Shown: piece after piece, positions 1 to 9,766 of the stretch
Layout: the number at the start of each line of letters is the position of its first letter
Position numbering within the stretch: the first letter of the stretch is position 1
Assembly: GCF_024970185.1 (NCBI RefSeq)
Contig: NZ_CP103965.1
Span: forward strand, 4,150,001-4,214,000
Direction of reading: 5' to 3'
DNA: 64,000 bases
From: Pseudomonas sp. N3-W
GTDB lineage: Bacteria; Pseudomonadota; Gammaproteobacteria; Pseudomonadales; Pseudomonadaceae
The notes under the pieces: generated by a model
The model's database searches: none
Told to the model about the DNA's origin: nothing
The model's input: only the letters and a program-made list of their open reading frames with translations
Made by a program: the position numbers and the translations under genes

Positions 1-104
1 ATTACAACTTCTATCGTGTTGCAGGTATGGCCATCGCCGGTAAGCCCAAAGGCGCCGCACAGAATGAAGCCCAGCCGATCAACGTGAAGAGCTTGCTGCC
101 TTAA
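1..104 (+). CDS. nuoI: NADH-quinone oxidoreductase subunit I, C-terminal end (partial)
   Basis: Only the last 33 codons and the TAA stop are present; the gene begins before the window. The visible tail is hydrophilic and ends in VKSLLP, like the C-terminus of Pseudomonas NuoI, the peripheral-arm subunit that carries two [4Fe-4S] clusters. The cluster-binding cysteines lie upstream and cannot be seen. The identification rests mainly on nuoJ following nine bases later in the invariant nuo order. Confidence 0.85.
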   Translation, partial: YNFYRVAGMAIAGKPKGAAQNEAQPINVKSLLP

Positions 105-113
105 GGAAGAAAG

Positions 114-614
114 ATGGAATTCGCTTTCTATTTCGCATCGGGTGTTGCTGTCGTGTCCACGCTTCGCGTGATCACCCACACCAACCCTGTGCACGCCCTG
201 CTCTACCTGATCATCTCGCTGATCGCCGTGGCCATGACCTTCTTCGCCCTCGGCGCACCGTTTGCCGGTGTGCTGGAAGTGATTGCCTACGCCGGCGCCA
301 TCATGGTGCTGTTCGTGTTCGTGGTGATGATGCTGAACCTGGGCCCTGCCTCGGTTCAGCAAGAACGCGTGTGGCTCAAACCCGGTATCTGGATCGGGCC
401 GGTGATTCTTGCCGGCCTGCTGCTGGCTGAACTGCTGTACGTGTTGTTCAGCCACTCCAGCGGTCAGGCCATCGGCCACACCACCGTCGACGCAAAAGCC
501 GTGGGCATCAGCCTGTTCGGTCCGTATCTGCTGGTGGTCGAACTCGCCTCGATGCTGCTGCTTGCCGCAGCCGTCACGGCGTTCCATTTGGGCCGTAACG
601 AGGCGAAGGAGTAA
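114..614 (+). CDS. nuoJ: NADH-quinone oxidoreductase subunit J
   Basis: Membrane-arm subunit of complex I, 166 residues with five hydrophobic helices. The stretch EVIAYAGAIMVLFVFVVMML around residues 55-75 matches the conserved third helix of NuoJ/ND6, whose pi-bulge and Tyr/Gly residues couple quinone reduction to proton pumping. The start is preceded by a strong AAGGAAG ribosome site just after the nuoI stop, and nuoK follows three bases after the stop. Transcription is expected from the upstream nuoA promoter, outside the window. Confidence 0.97.
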   Translation: MEFAFYFASGVAVVSTLRVITHTNPVHALLYLIISLIAVAMTFFALGAPFAGVLEVIAYAGAIMVLFVFVVMMLNLGPASVQQERVWLKPGIWIGPVILAGLLLAELLYVLFSHSSGQAIGHTTVDAKAVGISLFGPYLLVVELASMLLLAAAVTAFHLGRNEAKE

Positions 615-617
615 TTC

Positions 618-926
618 ATGCCTGCTATCCCTCTTGAACATGGACTGGCCGTTGCCGGCATCCTGTTCTGCCTCGGCCTGGTTGGCCTGATGGTCCGCCG
701 CAACATTCTTTTCGTGTTGATGAGCCTGGAAGTGATGATGAACGCCTCTGCACTGGCCTTCATCGTTGCCGGTGCACGTTGGGGTCAGCCGGATGGACAG
801 ATCATGTTCATCCTGGTGATCAGCCTGGCAGCCGCCGAGGCCAGTATTGGCCTGGCGATCCTGCTGCAACTGTATCGCCGCTTCCACACGCTCGATATCG
901 ACGCTGCCAGCGAGATGCGCGGATGA
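618..926 (+). CDS. nuoK: NADH-quinone oxidoreductase subunit K
   Basis: Small membrane-arm subunit of complex I, 102 residues (E. coli 100) with three transmembrane helices. Both buried glutamates needed for proton translocation are visible, one in [10 protein letters not shown] in helix 2 and one in [10 protein letters not shown] in helix 3. The stop codon overlaps the nuoL start (ATGA), so the two genes are probably translationally coupled. Confidence 0.97.
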   Translation: MPAIPLEHGLAVAGILFCLGLVGLMVRRNILFVLMSLEVMMNASALAFIVAGARWGQPDGQIMFILVISLAAAEASIGLAILLQLYRRFHTLDIDAASEMRG

Positions 927-2776
927 ATCTTCTCTATCTGACTTTCGTATTCCCTCTCATTGGTTTCCTGCTGCTGTCGTTTTCTCGCGGCCGCTTCTCG
1001 GAAAACCTCTCGGCGCTGATTGGCGTCGGTTCCATCGGCCTGTCTGCCATCGTCGCGACCTACGTGATCTGGCAGTTCAACGTTGCCCCTCCTGAAGGCG
1101 GTCACTACACCCAGGTGTTGTGGCAGTGGATGGCGGTGGAAGGCTTCACACCAAACTTCGCCCTGTACCTGGATGGCCTGTCGGTCACCATGCTCGGTGT
1201 AGTGGTTGGCGTCGGCTTCCTGATCCACCTGTTCGCGTCCTGGTACATGCGCGGTGAAGACGGTTACTCGCGCTTCTTCGCCTACACCAACCTGTTTATC
1301 GCCAGCATGCTGTTCCTGATCCTGGGCGATAACCTGTTGTTCCTGTACTTCGGTTGGGAAGGCGTGGGCCTGTGCTCGTACCTGTTGATCGGTTTCTACT
1401 ACAGCAACCGCAACAACGGTAACGCGGCACTCAAAGCCTTCATCGTGACCCGCATCGGCGACGTGTTCATGGCCATCGGCCTGTTCATCCTGTTCCAGCA
1501 ACTGGGCACATTGAATGTCCAGGAACTGCTGGTGCGGGCACCTGAGCACTTCAAGGTCGGCGACTTCTGGATCGTTCTGGCAACCCTGATGCTGCTGGGC
1601 GGCGCTGTCGGTAAATCCGCGCAACTGCCGCTGCAAACCTGGCTGGCGGATGCGATGGCCGGTCCTACCCCGGTTTCGGCACTGATCCACGCCGCAACCA
1701 TGGTCACCGCAGGCGTCTACCTGATCGCCCGTACCCACGGCCTGTTCGCCCTGGCGCCGGATATCCTGCACCTGGTCGGTATCGTCGGCGGCGTGACACT
1801 GGTGCTGGCAGGTTTTGCCGCACTGGTACAAACCGACATCAAACGTATCCTCGCCTACTCGACCATGAGCCAGATCGGCTACATGTTCCTGGCGCTGGGC
1901 GTTGGTGCATGGGAAGGCGCGATCTTCCACCTGATGACCCACGCCTTCTTCAAGGCCCTGTTGTTCCTTGCTTCCGGTGCGGTGATCGTTGCCTGCCACC
2001 ACGAGCAGAACATCTTCAAGATGGGCGGCCTGTGGAAGAAACTGCCACTGGCCTACACCAGCTTCATCGTCGGCGGCGCGGCACTGTCTGCCCTGCCACT
2101 GGTGACCGCAGGCTTCTACTCCAAGGACGAAATCCTCTGGGAAGCGTTCGCCAGCGGCAACCACGGCCTGCTGTACGCCGGCCTGGTCGGTGCGTTCATG
2201 ACCTCGCTGTACACCTTCCGCCTGATCTTCATTGCGTTCCACGGTGAAGCGAAGACCGAAGCCCACGCCGGTCACGGCATTGCCCACTGGCTGCCTCTGT
2301 CGGTGCTGATCGTGTTGTCGACCTTCGTCGGCGCAATGATCGTCCCACCGCTGCACGGCGTGCTGCCGGAAAGCGTCGGCCATGCCGGCGGCGAAGCCAA
2401 GCACAGTCTGGAAATCGCTTCGGGCGCCATCGCCCTGGCCGGTATCCTGCTGGCCGCCTTGCTGTTCCTCGGCAAGCGTCGCTTCGTCACCGCCATTGCC
2501 AACAGCGGCATCGGCCGCTTCCTTTCGGCCTGGTGGTTCGCTGCCTGGGGCTTCGATTGGATCTACGACAAACTGTTCGTCAAGCCGTACCTTGCGATCA
2601 GCCATGTACTGCGCAAAGACCCGCTCGACCAGACCATCGGTCTGATCCCGCGTATGGCCAAAGGCGGTCACACCGCCCTGAGCCGCACCGAGACCGGTCA
2701 ATTGCGTTGGTATGCCGCCTCGATGGCTGCTGGTGCCGTGCTGGTTATCGGCGCCATCGTGCTGGTAGCGGTCTGA
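923..2776 (+). CDS. nuoL: NADH-quinone oxidoreductase subunit L
   Basis: Largest antiporter-like proton channel of complex I, 617 residues (E. coli 613). The helix-5 glutamate lies in [16 protein letters not shown] and the helix-7 lysine in [14 protein letters not shown]. The C-terminal part contains the long lateral helix along the membrane arm. The ATG at 923 overlapping the nuoK stop was chosen because an upstream in-frame extension would run through nuoK and carries no NuoL sequence. The protein begins [15 protein letters not shown], typical of the family. Confidence 0.97.
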   Translation: MNLLYLTFVFPLIGFLLLSFSRGRFSENLSALIGVGSIGLSAIVATYVIWQFNVAPPEGGHYTQVLWQWMAVEGFTPNFALYLDGLSVTMLGVVVGVGFLIHLFASWYMRGEDGYSRFFAYTNLFIASMLFLILGDNLLFLYFGWEGVGLCSYLLIGFYYSNRNNGNAALKAFIVTRIGDVFMAIGLFILFQQLGTLNVQELLVRAPEHFKVGDFWIVLATLMLLGGAVGKSAQLPLQTWLADAMAGPTPVSALIHAATMVTAGVYLIARTHGLFALAPDILHLVGIVGGVTLVLAGFAALVQTDIKRILAYSTMSQIGYMFLALGVGAWEGAIFHLMTHAFFKALLFLASGAVIVACHHEQNIFKMGGLWKKLPLAYTSFIVGGAALSALPLVTAGFYSKDEILWEAFASGNHGLLYAGLVGAFMTSLYTFRLIFIAFHGEAKTEAHAGHGIAHWLPLSVLIVLSTFVGAMIVPPLHGVLPESVGHAGGEAKHSLEIASGAIALAGILLAALLFLGKRRFVTAIANSGIGRFLSAWWFAAWGFDWIYDKLFVKPYLAISHVLRKDPLDQTIGLIPRMAKGGHTALSRTETGQLRWYAASMAAGAVLVIGAIVLVAV

Positions 2777-2815
2777 TATGAACCTTGCGAACTTGCGAAA
2801 GGAAACGAGCCCGTC

Positions 2816-4348
2816 ATGATTCTGCCTTGGCTAATCCTGATCCCCTTCATCGGCGGCCTGCTGTGCTGGATGGGTGAGCGCTTCGGCGCCACCCTCCCCC
2901 GCTGGATTGCGCTGTTGACCATGACCCTGGAACTCGCGCTCGGCCTCTGGCTGTGGGCCCACGGTAATTATTCATTTGCTCCGGCGCCTGGCGCCGATCC
3001 GACCTGGGCGCTTGAGTTCAAGCACGTCTGGATCCAGCGCTTCGGCATCAACGTGCACCTGGCCCTCGACGGCCTGTCGCTGTTGATGATCCTGCTGACC
3101 GGCCTGCTGGGTATCCTCTCGGTCCTGTGTTCGTGGAAAGAGATTCAACGTCACGTTGGCTTCTTCCACCTGAACCTGATGTGGATCCTGGGCGGTGTCG
3201 TCGGCGTGTTCCTGGCCCTCGACCTGTTCATGTTCTTCTTCTTCTGGGAAATGATGCTGGTGCCGATGTACTTCCTCATCGCGCTCTGGGGTCACAGTTC
3301 TTCGGACGGCAAGAAAACCCGGATCTACGCGGCGACCAAGTTCTTCATCTTCACTCAGGCTTCCGGCCTGATCATGCTGGTGGCGATCCTGGGTCTGGTA
3401 CTGGTCAACTTCAACAACACCGGCGTGATTACCTTCAACTACGCCGACCTGTTGAAAACCAAGATGTCGATGACCACCGAGTACATCCTGATGCTCGGCT
3501 TCTTCATCGCCTTCGCGGTCAAGCTGCCTGTCGTACCGTTCCACTCCTGGCTGCCTGATGCTCACGCCCAGGCGCCAACCGCGGGTTCGGTCGATCTGGC
3601 CGGTATCCTGTTGAAGACCGCTGCTTACGGTCTGCTGCGTTTCGCCCTGCCGCTGTTCCCGAATGCTTCGGCCGAGTTCGCGCCGATTGCCATGACCCTG
3701 GGTCTGATCGGGATTTTCTACGGTGCGTTCCTGGCGTTCGCGCAAACCGACATCAAGCGTCTGATCGCCTTCTCGTCCGTTTCCCACATGGGTTTCGTGC
3801 TGATCGGCATCTACTCCGGCAGCCAACTGGCGCTGCAAGGCGCGGTGATCCAGATGCTGGCCCACGGTGTTTCGGCGGCGGCACTGTTTATCCTCAGTGG
3901 TCAGCTGTACGAGCGCACCCATACTCGCGACATGCGTGAAATGGGCGGCCTGTGGTCGAAGATCGCTTACCTGCCGGCCATCAGCCTGTTCTTCGCGGCG
4001 GCGTCGCTGGGCTTGCCGGGCACCGGCAACTTCGTCGGTGAGTTCCTGATCCTGATCGGCAACTTCGCCACGGCACCCTGGATTACCGCGATTGCGACGT
4101 CCGGCCTGGTGTTCGGTTCGGTGTACTCGCTGATCATGATTCACCGTGCCTACTTCGGCCCGTCCAAGTCGGACGCGGTACTGCACGGCATGGATGCTCG
4201 CGAACTGATCATGGTGGTCGGTCTTGCGGTATTGCTGATCTACATCGGCGTCTACCCGCAACCGTTCCTAGACACTTCTGCCGCGACGATGCATGGCGTG
4301 CAGCAGTGGCTCGGTACCGCCTTCACTCAACTCGCTTCGGCCCGGTAA
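2816..4348 (+). CDS. nuoM: NADH-quinone oxidoreductase subunit M
   Basis: Antiporter-like proton-pumping subunit of complex I, 510 residues (E. coli 509) with about 14 helices. The key glutamate is in [15 protein letters not shown] and the key lysine in [20 protein letters not shown] 39-base gap after nuoL contains an AAAGGAA ribosome site. nuoN starts seven bases after the stop, consistent with one polycistronic message. Confidence 0.97.
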   Translation: MILPWLILIPFIGGLLCWMGERFGATLPRWIALLTMTLELALGLWLWAHGNYSFAPAPGADPTWALEFKHVWIQRFGINVHLALDGLSLLMILLTGLLGILSVLCSWKEIQRHVGFFHLNLMWILGGVVGVFLALDLFMFFFFWEMMLVPMYFLIALWGHSSSDGKKTRIYAATKFFIFTQASGLIMLVAILGLVLVNFNNTGVITFNYADLLKTKMSMTTEYILMLGFFIAFAVKLPVVPFHSWLPDAHAQAPTAGSVDLAGILLKTAAYGLLRFALPLFPNASAEFAPIAMTLGLIGIFYGAFLAFAQTDIKRLIAFSSVSHMGFVLIGIYSGSQLALQGAVIQMLAHGVSAAALFILSGQLYERTHTRDMREMGGLWSKIAYLPAISLFFAAASLGLPGTGNFVGEFLILIGNFATAPWITAIATSGLVFGSVYSLIMIHRAYFGPSKSDAVLHGMDARELIMVVGLAVLLIYIGVYPQPFLDTSAATMHGVQQWLGTAFTQLASAR

Positions 4349-4355
4349 GAGCGCT

Positions 4356-5819
4356 ATGGAATTCACGATTCAACACTTTATCGCGCTGGCGCCACTGTTG
4401 ATCACCACCGCCACGATCATCGTGGTGATGCTGGCCATCGCCTGGCGCCGCAACCACGCACAGACCTTCCTGATTTCGGTGGCGGGTCTGAACCTGGCAT
4501 TGCTGTCGATCCTGCCTGCCTTGAAAGTCGCGCCTCTGGCCGTGACCCCATTGCTGCAGATCGATAACTTTGCCTGTCTGTACATGGCGCTGATCCTGGT
4601 CGCCACCCTCGCCTGTGTGACCCTCGCCCACGCCTACCTCGGCGATGGCGGTACGGGTTACCCAGGCAACCGCGAAGAACTGTACCTGCTGATCCTGATG
4701 GCCGCCGCCGGTGGCCTGGTGCTGGTCAGCGCGCAGCACCTGGCCGGGTTGTTCATCGGTCTGGAACTGCTGTCGGTGCCGGTCTACGGTCTGGTGGCTT
4801 ATGCCTTCTTCAACAAGCGTTCGCTGGAAGCCGGCATCAAGTACATGGTGCTGTCGGCAGCCGGTTCCGCGTTCCTGTTGTTCGGCATGGCCCTGCTCTA
4901 CGCCGATTCCGGCAGCCTGAGCTTCGTCGGCATCGGCCAGGCCCTGGCGGCCACCGGCCTGCCAAGCTCGCTGGCGCAAATGGGCCTGGGCATGATGTTG
5001 ATCGGTCTGGCGTTCAAGCTGTCGCTGGTGCCGTTCCACCTCTGGACTCCGGACGTTTACGAAGGTGCTCCGGCACCGGTGGCGGCGTTCCTGGCGACCG
5101 CTTCCAAAGTGGCGGTGTTTGCGGTGATGGTGCGTCTGTTCCAAATCTCGCCAGCGGCCAGCAGCGGTGTGTTGAGCACCGTGCTGAGCGTTATCGCCGT
5201 GGCCTCGATCCTGTTCGGTAACCTGTTGGCGCTGACCCAGAGCAACCTCAAGCGTCTGCTCGGTTACTCGTCCATCGCCCACTTCGGCTACCTGCTGATC
5301 GCCCTGGTGGCGAGCAAGGGTCTGGCCATGGAAGCCATCGGCGTGTACCTGGTCACCTACGTGATCACCAGCCTCGGCGCTTTCGGCGTGATCACCCTGA
5401 TGTCCTCGCCGTACAAAGGTCGCGACGCGGATGCCCTGTACGAATACCGCGGCCTGTTCTGGCGCCGTCCGTACCTGACCGCGGTACTGACCGTGATGAT
5501 GCTGTCCCTGGCCGGTATCCCGCTGACCGCGGGCTTTATCGGCAAGTTCTACATCATCGCGACCGGTGTCGAGTCGCATCAATGGTGGCTGGTTGCATCT
5601 CTGGTTGTAGGTAGCGCCATCGGCGTCTTCTACTACCTGCGCGTGATGGTCACCCTGTACCTGATCGAGCCGAACCTGCGTCGCCACGATGCGCAGCTGC
5701 ACTGGGAACAACGTGCAGGCGGCGTGATGCTGCTGGCCATCGCGGTACTGGCTTTCTTCCTCGGCCTGTACCCACAGCCGTTGCTGACGCTGGTTCAGCA
5801 GGCGGGTCTGGCGGGTTGA
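4356..5819 (+). CDS. nuoN: NADH-quinone oxidoreductase subunit N
   Basis: Third antiporter-like subunit of complex I, 487 residues (E. coli 485), which contacts the NuoA/H/J/K part of the arm. The channel lysine is visible in [20 protein letters not shown] and the helix-5 glutamate in [15 protein letters not shown]. The ATG at 4356 (MEFTIQHF) was chosen over an earlier in-frame codon inside nuoM, because family members begin with this short polar segment. It is the last nuo gene and is followed by a strong intrinsic terminator. Confidence 0.97.
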   Translation: MEFTIQHFIALAPLLITTATIIVVMLAIAWRRNHAQTFLISVAGLNLALLSILPALKVAPLAVTPLLQIDNFACLYMALILVATLACVTLAHAYLGDGGTGYPGNREELYLLILMAAAGGLVLVSAQHLAGLFIGLELLSVPVYGLVAYAFFNKRSLEAGIKYMVLSAAGSAFLLFGMALLYADSGSLSFVGIGQALAATGLPSSLAQMGLGMMLIGLAFKLSLVPFHLWTPDVYEGAPAPVAAFLATASKVAVFAVMVRLFQISPAASSGVLSTVLSVIAVASILFGNLLALTQSNLKRLLGYSSIAHFGYLLIALVASKGLAMEAIGVYLVTYVITSLGAFGVITLMSSPYKGRDADALYEYRGLFWRRPYLTAVLTVMMLSLAGIPLTAGFIGKFYIIATGVESHQWWLVASLVVGSAIGVFYYLRVMVTLYLIEPNLRRHDAQLHWEQRAGGVMLLAIAVLAFFLGLYPQPLLTLVQQAGLAG

Positions 5820-5847
5820 TCGTTTAGCGTTACCCGATAGAAAACAG

Positions 5848-5873
5848 AAACGGCACCTTCGGGTGCCGTTTTT
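5848..5873 (+). terminator. Rho-independent terminator of the nuo operon
   Basis: A perfect 10-bp stem (AAACGGCACC / GGTGCCGTTT) closes a TTCG tetraloop and runs into T residues, 29 bases after the nuoN stop. Confidence 0.93.
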
Positions 5874-5889
5874 GCGTTTGGGCTTCAAA

Positions 5890-5990
5890 GATCAAAACAT
5901 CGTCCGAACGCGGTCCGAGCCTGCGGCAGCTCCTACATTGAGGACATATTCCAGATGTAGGACCCCGCGCAGGCTACGACGTTTTGATCA
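5890..5990. repeat. REPIN-like inverted repeat
   Basis: Two inverted arms containing GCCTGCGGCAGCTCCTAC and GTAGGACCCCGCGCAGGC face each other, extended outward by GATCAAAAC/GTTTTGATC. This is the usual form of a paired REP in fluorescent pseudomonads. The rest of the stretch between the nuo terminator and the toxin gene (to 6100) shows no gene. Confidence 0.75.
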
Positions 5991-6105
5991 CCACTTCTCC
6001 CCCCTTCTCGCCCACATCCCACCGGCAACTCAGCCTCGTCCTACACCCCCATCCCACACGCAAATGTACCGTAATGACTTGACCGAATAGAACGAGACGG
6101 ACGCC

Positions 6106-6133
6106 TTGACCTATTCGATTCTTGTGATAGAAA
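6106..6133 (+). promoter_or_regulatory. Candidate sigma-70 promoter of the toxin-antitoxin pair
   Basis: TTGACC (6106-6111) and TAGAAA (6128-6133) are separated by 16 bases and lie 23 bases before the toxin ATG. Read from composition and spacing only. Confidence 0.35.
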
Positions 6134-6156
6134 TATACGCAGGTAACGTACAGAAC

Positions 6157-6506
6157 ATGGATGCTCTCTTTATCGAATTACCCGTATTTCAAAAGCACAG
6201 GAATGACTACCTGGACGACGATCTGTTCCGCAGTTTTCAACTGGAGCTGCTGAAAAACCCTGAAGCAGGCGATCTCGTGGAAGGTATGGGCGGGTTGCGC
6301 AAAATCCGCCTCTCCGACCAGCGACGAGGCAAAGGCAAGCGCAGCGGATTACGGGTGATTTATTACTGGTGGTCAGGTTTTGATCAATTCTGGCTGTTCA
6401 CCGTGTATAGCAAAACGAGCAAGACGACCTATCGCCTTCCCAGAAGAAACTTTTCAGACAAGCGCTAGATAGAGAAATCAACACGAGATCCCACTATGAA
6501 ACGTGA
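6157..6506 (+). pseudogene. HigB2-type (RelE superfamily) toxin with a frameshifted C-terminus
   Basis: The reading frame from ATG 6157 encodes a HigB2/RelE-fold mRNA endonuclease: MDALFIELPVFQKH, then GGLRKIRLSDQRRGKGKRSGLRVIYYWW. The open frame stops at 6468 with an unrelated tail (SKTSKTTYRLPRR…). Adding one A to the AAAA run at 6412-6415 restores SKNEQDDLSPSQKKLF, which matches the KNE..DL..NQ/SQ+K tail of HigB2 proteins. The restored frame would end at 6506, overlapping the antitoxin start by 11 bases as is common in such pairs. Either a one-base deletion has altered the toxin's C-terminal segment or the run was misread. An earlier in-frame TTG at 6106 is unlikely because it adds non-family sequence. 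Confidence 0.8.
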
Positions 6507-6810
6507 CATTTTTACCGAACTGATGGATGGCCTCGAAGCCTTGGCCGACGAGCGTCAAGGCAAGGTCACGCTGCGAACCCACAAGGTCAAGTTACCAAAA
6601 CTGGTGCCAATCACTGCCGAGGAGGTGGTAGCCATCCGCCAACAGCTCAATCTTTCCCGGTCGGTATTCGCGATGTATTTGCGTACAAATACCCGCACCC
6701 TGGAAAACTGGGAGCAAGGACGTGCACAACCGAATGCGCAGGCCACTACTTTGATTCGTCTGGTCGAGCGCTTTCCGGAAACGGTTGAACGGCTGGCGGC
6801 GTTGAGCTGA
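6496..6810 (+). CDS. HigA2-type antitoxin, XRE-family helix-turn-helix
   Basis: A 104-residue protein with an N-terminal toxin-binding stretch (MKRDIFTELMDGLEALADER). A helix-turn-helix follows at about residues 38-90, with ITAEEVVAIRQQLNLSRSVF and RTNTRTLENWEQGRAQPN. The order toxin then antitoxin, the HTH at the C-terminal side and the overlap with the restored toxin frame all fit the higBA2 class. It probably neutralises the toxin and represses its own promoter. It appears intact, so if the toxin is dead this is an orphan antitoxin. Confidence 0.88.
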   Translation: MKRDIFTELMDGLEALADERQGKVTLRTHKVKLPKLVPITAEEVVAIRQQLNLSRSVFAMYLRTNTRTLENWEQGRAQPNAQATTLIRLVERFPETVERLAALS

Positions 6811-6831
6811 ATTGTCGTTAAGCGCAAAAAA

Positions 6832-6940
6832 CCTGTGGCGAGGGCACTTGCTCCCGCTGGACTGTGTAGCAGTCCGTTTCTTTTCTGAAGAGAGGGGGTC
6901 GCTTCGCGACCCAGCGGGAGCAAGCACCCTCGCCACAGGG
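6832..6940. repeat. REPIN (paired REP)
   Basis: Inverted arms CCTGTGGCGAGGGCACTTGC (from 6832) and its near-complement ending at 6940 enclose a loop with an internal GGGTCGC/GCGACCC hairpin at 6896-6912. The remaining bases up to the next gene at 7117 show no further structure I can support. Confidence 0.85.
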
Positions 6941-7116
6941 ATGTATTAATCCTAGGTCAATTGGCAAGCGTTCAAGACAGGTTTTGTCCAGCAAGCGACC
7001 TGCGCCTATCAGTGATTGACTGCGCCGGCTAAACGTGACGAAATGTTTCAGCTTTTTGATCTACTCTCCTAGAGCCAAACACCTCCCTCCCCTCTTATTC
7101 TCACAGGATAAGTGCT

Positions 7117-7989
7117 TTGACAAACATCTGTTCCGCCGGCCTTGATATTGGCTTCGCCTCTCTGGATTACCTGCAAATCGGCATCCTGGGCATCATTCAG
7201 GGTATTACCGAGCTGTTGCCCGTTTCCTCTACTGCCCATATGCGCATCGTGCCCGCCCTGCTCGGCTGGCCCGATCCCGGTTCGGCGTTTTCCGCCGCCA
7301 TGCAACTGGCCGCGCTGGCGGCAGTGGTCAGTTATTTCTGGCGGGATGTGAGGCAAGTCGTCACGGGCAGTATCGGTGCCGTGCGCCAAGGTGATTACAG
7401 CAACCAGTGGTTCAAGCTGGCCGTTGCCATCGTGCTGGCAACCATCCCCATCGGTATTGCTGGCATCGCCTTGTCATCGACACTGAACGCCTGCAACTCG
7501 CCCATGAGAGGCCTGATGGTGATCGGGATTTCATGCGTGGTGATGGCCGTTCTGCTGGCGGCCGCCGAACTCAGTTGCCGCCATCGCCGCACCGTTGGAG
7601 AAATGCGCCTGCGCGACGCGCTGATTGTCGGCATTGCCCAGATCGGAGCGCTGATTCCAGGCGTTTCCCGTTCTGGCTCAACCCTGACAGCCGCACTGTT
7701 CCTCAACTTCAAACGCGAAGAAGCGGCACGCTTCTCCTTCCTGTTGGGCCTGCCCGCTATCGCCCTGGCCGGCCTGAAAGAACTGTGGGTACTGTTCCAT
7801 GCGCAGCTCCCGGCAGAAGCCTGGGCTCATCTGATTTTCGGCTTGGTCATCGCCAGCGTCTCGGCATTTTTCGCCATCTGGGGCCTGATGAAGTTTCTGG
7901 AGAAGTTCTCCACCTGGCCGTTTGTCATCTACCGCGCAGTGCTGGGGATTTTCCTGATTGTGGCGGTGAGCACCGGGTTCTTGAGCTGA
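7117..7989 (+). CDS. uppP: Undecaprenyl-diphosphate phosphatase (BacA family)
   Basis: Integral membrane enzyme that dephosphorylates undecaprenyl pyrophosphate to recycle the lipid carrier for peptidoglycan and O-antigen; overexpression of family members gives bacitracin resistance. It has 290 residues and about eight hydrophobic helices. The (E/Q)xxxE motif appears as QGITE (Q28, E32), followed by LPVSSTAH, and the second signature is PGVSRSGST. The start is TTG with an AGGAT ribosome site ten bases upstream; no suitable ATG lies nearby. It is monocistronic. Confidence 0.93.
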   Translation: MTNICSAGLDIGFASLDYLQIGILGIIQGITELLPVSSTAHMRIVPALLGWPDPGSAFSAAMQLAALAAVVSYFWRDVRQVVTGSIGAVRQGDYSNQWFKLAVAIVLATIPIGIAGIALSSTLNACNSPMRGLMVIGISCVVMAVLLAAAELSCRHRRTVGEMRLRDALIVGIAQIGALIPGVSRSGSTLTAALFLNFKREEAARFSFLLGLPAIALAGLKELWVLFHAQLPAEAWAHLIFGLVIASVSAFFAIWGLMKFLEKFSTWPFVIYRAVLGIFLIVAVSTGFLS

Positions 7990-8010
7990 ACCACTGCCAG
8001 CCCTGACAAC

Positions 8011-8041
8011 ATAGGGCCGGTCTTGCCAGGCCGTGCCCTAT
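8011..8041. other. Inverted repeat of unknown role
   Basis: ATAGGGC at 8011 is mirrored by GCCCTAT ending at 8041, with partial GGCC complementarity between. It lies 22 bases after the uppP stop and could act as a weak terminator, but no T tract follows. Confidence 0.3.
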
Positions 8042-8141
8042 CGAGCCATCCGACATGCCGAACGAGAGATTGAGGTCAGAAGATAAGTTGAAGTCCCAAG
8101 TAATAGTGCCGCATCCACCCGTTCAATTCGGACAGCGCACA

Positions 8142-9350
8142 TTACTGGAAGCTCGGCTCAGCATACGTCTCTGACCTGGCACGAAGCGTACGCAGTCCCC
8201 AAAGCACGACCAACACCATTACCAGCCCCGCGACAATGGCCACACCAAATCCTGCCCGTGCGCCATAGACATCAATGATCAGCCCTGCAAGTACTCCACC
8301 AAGCGCTACGCCGATGCTGATGCCTGTCGTCATCCAGGTTAATCCTTCGGTGATCCTTGACGGTGGAACTATGATCGTGCCCAGGTTCATGACGACGACC
8401 ATGGTTGGCGCGAATGACATGCCTGCCACGAACAGCATTGCGGCAAGGGTGTAGACGTCAGGTGCGAGAATGGGCAACACGGCTGTTACTGCCGTTATCA
8501 GTACCCCGATAAAGAACTGCTTTTCAATCGGCAAGGGAATCCTTAGAGCACCGAAAGACAGACCCGCGATCATTGAGCCCAGTGCGTACGCTGCGAGGAT
8601 GAAGCTGGCGGACGTTGGCCAGCCTTGTGCGTTGGCGAAGGCCACAACAGCCACGTCGATTGAGCCGCCAATCACACCCATCGCCAGCAGTGCCAGAACG
8701 ATGGTGCGAAGGCCGGGGATACGCAGGGTCGAGCTTTGGCGCTCCCTGCTGCCCGTGACCACCTTCGGTTCTGTCTGCCGTTGTAGAAGAAAGGCAGTCA
8801 CACCGATGACCAGCAGCAAGACGGCAACAAGAGGCCCGGCTTCGGCGAAGAAGCTGGTGCTCAGACCGATAGCGAGTGGTGGGCCAATGATGAAGGCCAG
8901 TTCGGTCAGCACAGTGTCCAAGGAGAAGGCCGTGTGTAATTGAGGTTTGCCACGGAAGAGTTGTGTCCAGCGCGCTCTTATCATGGCCGGCATGCTTGGC
9001 ATCGTGCCCGCCAGTGCGGCAAGAACAAAAAGCAGGAACGCCGGCGCCCTCATATACACGGCAATTATCAGCGCCAACAACATACCGATACTGAAGGCAG
9101 TAACAACGGGCAGAACCCGACTTTGGCCCCGTTGATCAACGAGTCTAGAAACCTGCGGGCCAATAAGTGCGTTCGCCAGTGTAAATGTACCTGCGACCGC
9201 ACCCGCCAGCCAGTAAAGGCCGGTCTGCTGTACCAGCATTGTAATGATGCCGATGCCAATCATTGCTTGCGGCAGACGAGCAATGGAACTCGCGATCACT
9301 AGCCCCACGACGCCGGGGGTGGTCAGAAGTTCGCGGTAAGGGTTGGCCAT
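8142..9350 (-). CDS. Major facilitator superfamily transporter
   Basis: A 402-residue inner-membrane protein with about 12 hydrophobic segments and the MFS cytoplasmic loop after helix 2 (SRLVDQRGQSRVLP, a variant of the G-x-x-x-D-R-x-G-R motif). The two halves are joined by a polar linker near residues 200-215. It most resembles small drug/metabolite exporters; the substrate cannot be told from sequence. The ATG is preceded by GGAG at the proper distance. It stands alone, convergent with uppP. Confidence 0.85.
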   Translation of the reverse strand: MANPYRELLTTPGVVGLVIASSIARLPQAMIGIGIITMLVQQTGLYWLAGAVAGTFTLANALIGPQVSRLVDQRGQSRVLPVVTAFSIGMLLALIIAVYMRAPAFLLFVLAALAGTMPSMPAMIRARWTQLFRGKPQLHTAFSLDTVLTELAFIIGPPLAIGLSTSFFAEAGPLVAVLLLVIGVTAFLLQRQTEPKVVTGSRERQSSTLRIPGLRTIVLALLAMGVIGGSIDVAVVAFANAQGWPTSASFILAAYALGSMIAGLSFGALRIPLPIEKQFFIGVLITAVTAVLPILAPDVYTLAAMLFVAGMSFAPTMVVVMNLGTIIVPPSRITEGLTWMTTGISIGVALGGVLAGLIIDVYGARAGFGVAIVAGLVMVLVVLWGLRTLRARSETYAEPSFQ

Positions 9351-9702
9351 GATTTCTCCATTTTTATAATTCGAGGCTGATCAGTATTGCGCTGCACGCG
9401 AAGCGTATTTAGACGGGCGTCGTACATAGCGCTGAATCGCAATCATAGGCATACGCCGGAACGGAATAAAAATGGAATAAATAGTTACGTCAGGTGAGTT
9501 TTCCCTACATCCTTCTTACGCTATCAATCTGCGGAATATTGATTTGCGCAGAATTTTAAAACTTCAGAAAGCACTTACAAGTCTTGAACTATCATTCCGA
9601 ATTTTCCTTAGATAATTCTCAAAATGACGTAGCTTATTTCTCATACCGCCAACAACAAACACCTCATTAGTGCCGTGCAAATTCAGGATTCAACCGAAAA
9701 AA
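9351..9702. other. AT-rich intergenic stretch, no gene seen
   Basis: Between the MFS transporter and the cysS terminator lie about 350 bases of clearly lower GC than the flanks. I see no credible reading frame, tRNA or sRNA. Several A+T tracts (around 9540-9620) could hold the transporter promoter, but none has a convincing -35/-10 pair. Confidence 0.5.
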
Positions 9703-9720
9703 GCCCGACATGGCGGGCAC

Positions 9721-9745
9721 AAAAAACCCGCACAAGGCGGGTTTT
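9721..9745 (-). terminator. Rho-independent terminator after cysS
   Basis: A 9-bp stem (AAAACCCGC/GCGGGTTTT) with a 5-base loop runs into T residues when read on the minus strand, 22 bases past the cysS stop. A second small stem, GCCCG/CGGGC, lies just beyond at 9703-9718. Confidence 0.9.
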
Positions 9746-9766
9746 ATTTTGTAAGCAATAAACCAA

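Noticed and set aside
785..2701. A 638-codon open frame on the minus strand opposite nuoL, and similar long frames opposite nuoM, nuoN, glnS, tamB and the usher gene
   Set aside because: High-GC codon use on the real strand leaves few stops on the other. The translations are rich in Gln, His, Arg and Asp with no domain or signal, and the opposite strand encodes unmistakable proteins.
5863..6090. A 75-codon plus-strand frame after nuoN
   Set aside because: It runs through the REPIN and the nuo terminator; the Pro/Arg-rich translation is a by-product of repeat sequence.
6412..6416. Programmed frameshifting in the toxin gene
   Set aside because: The AAAA run is not a classical slippery heptamer and no stimulatory structure follows; a deletion or read error is simpler.
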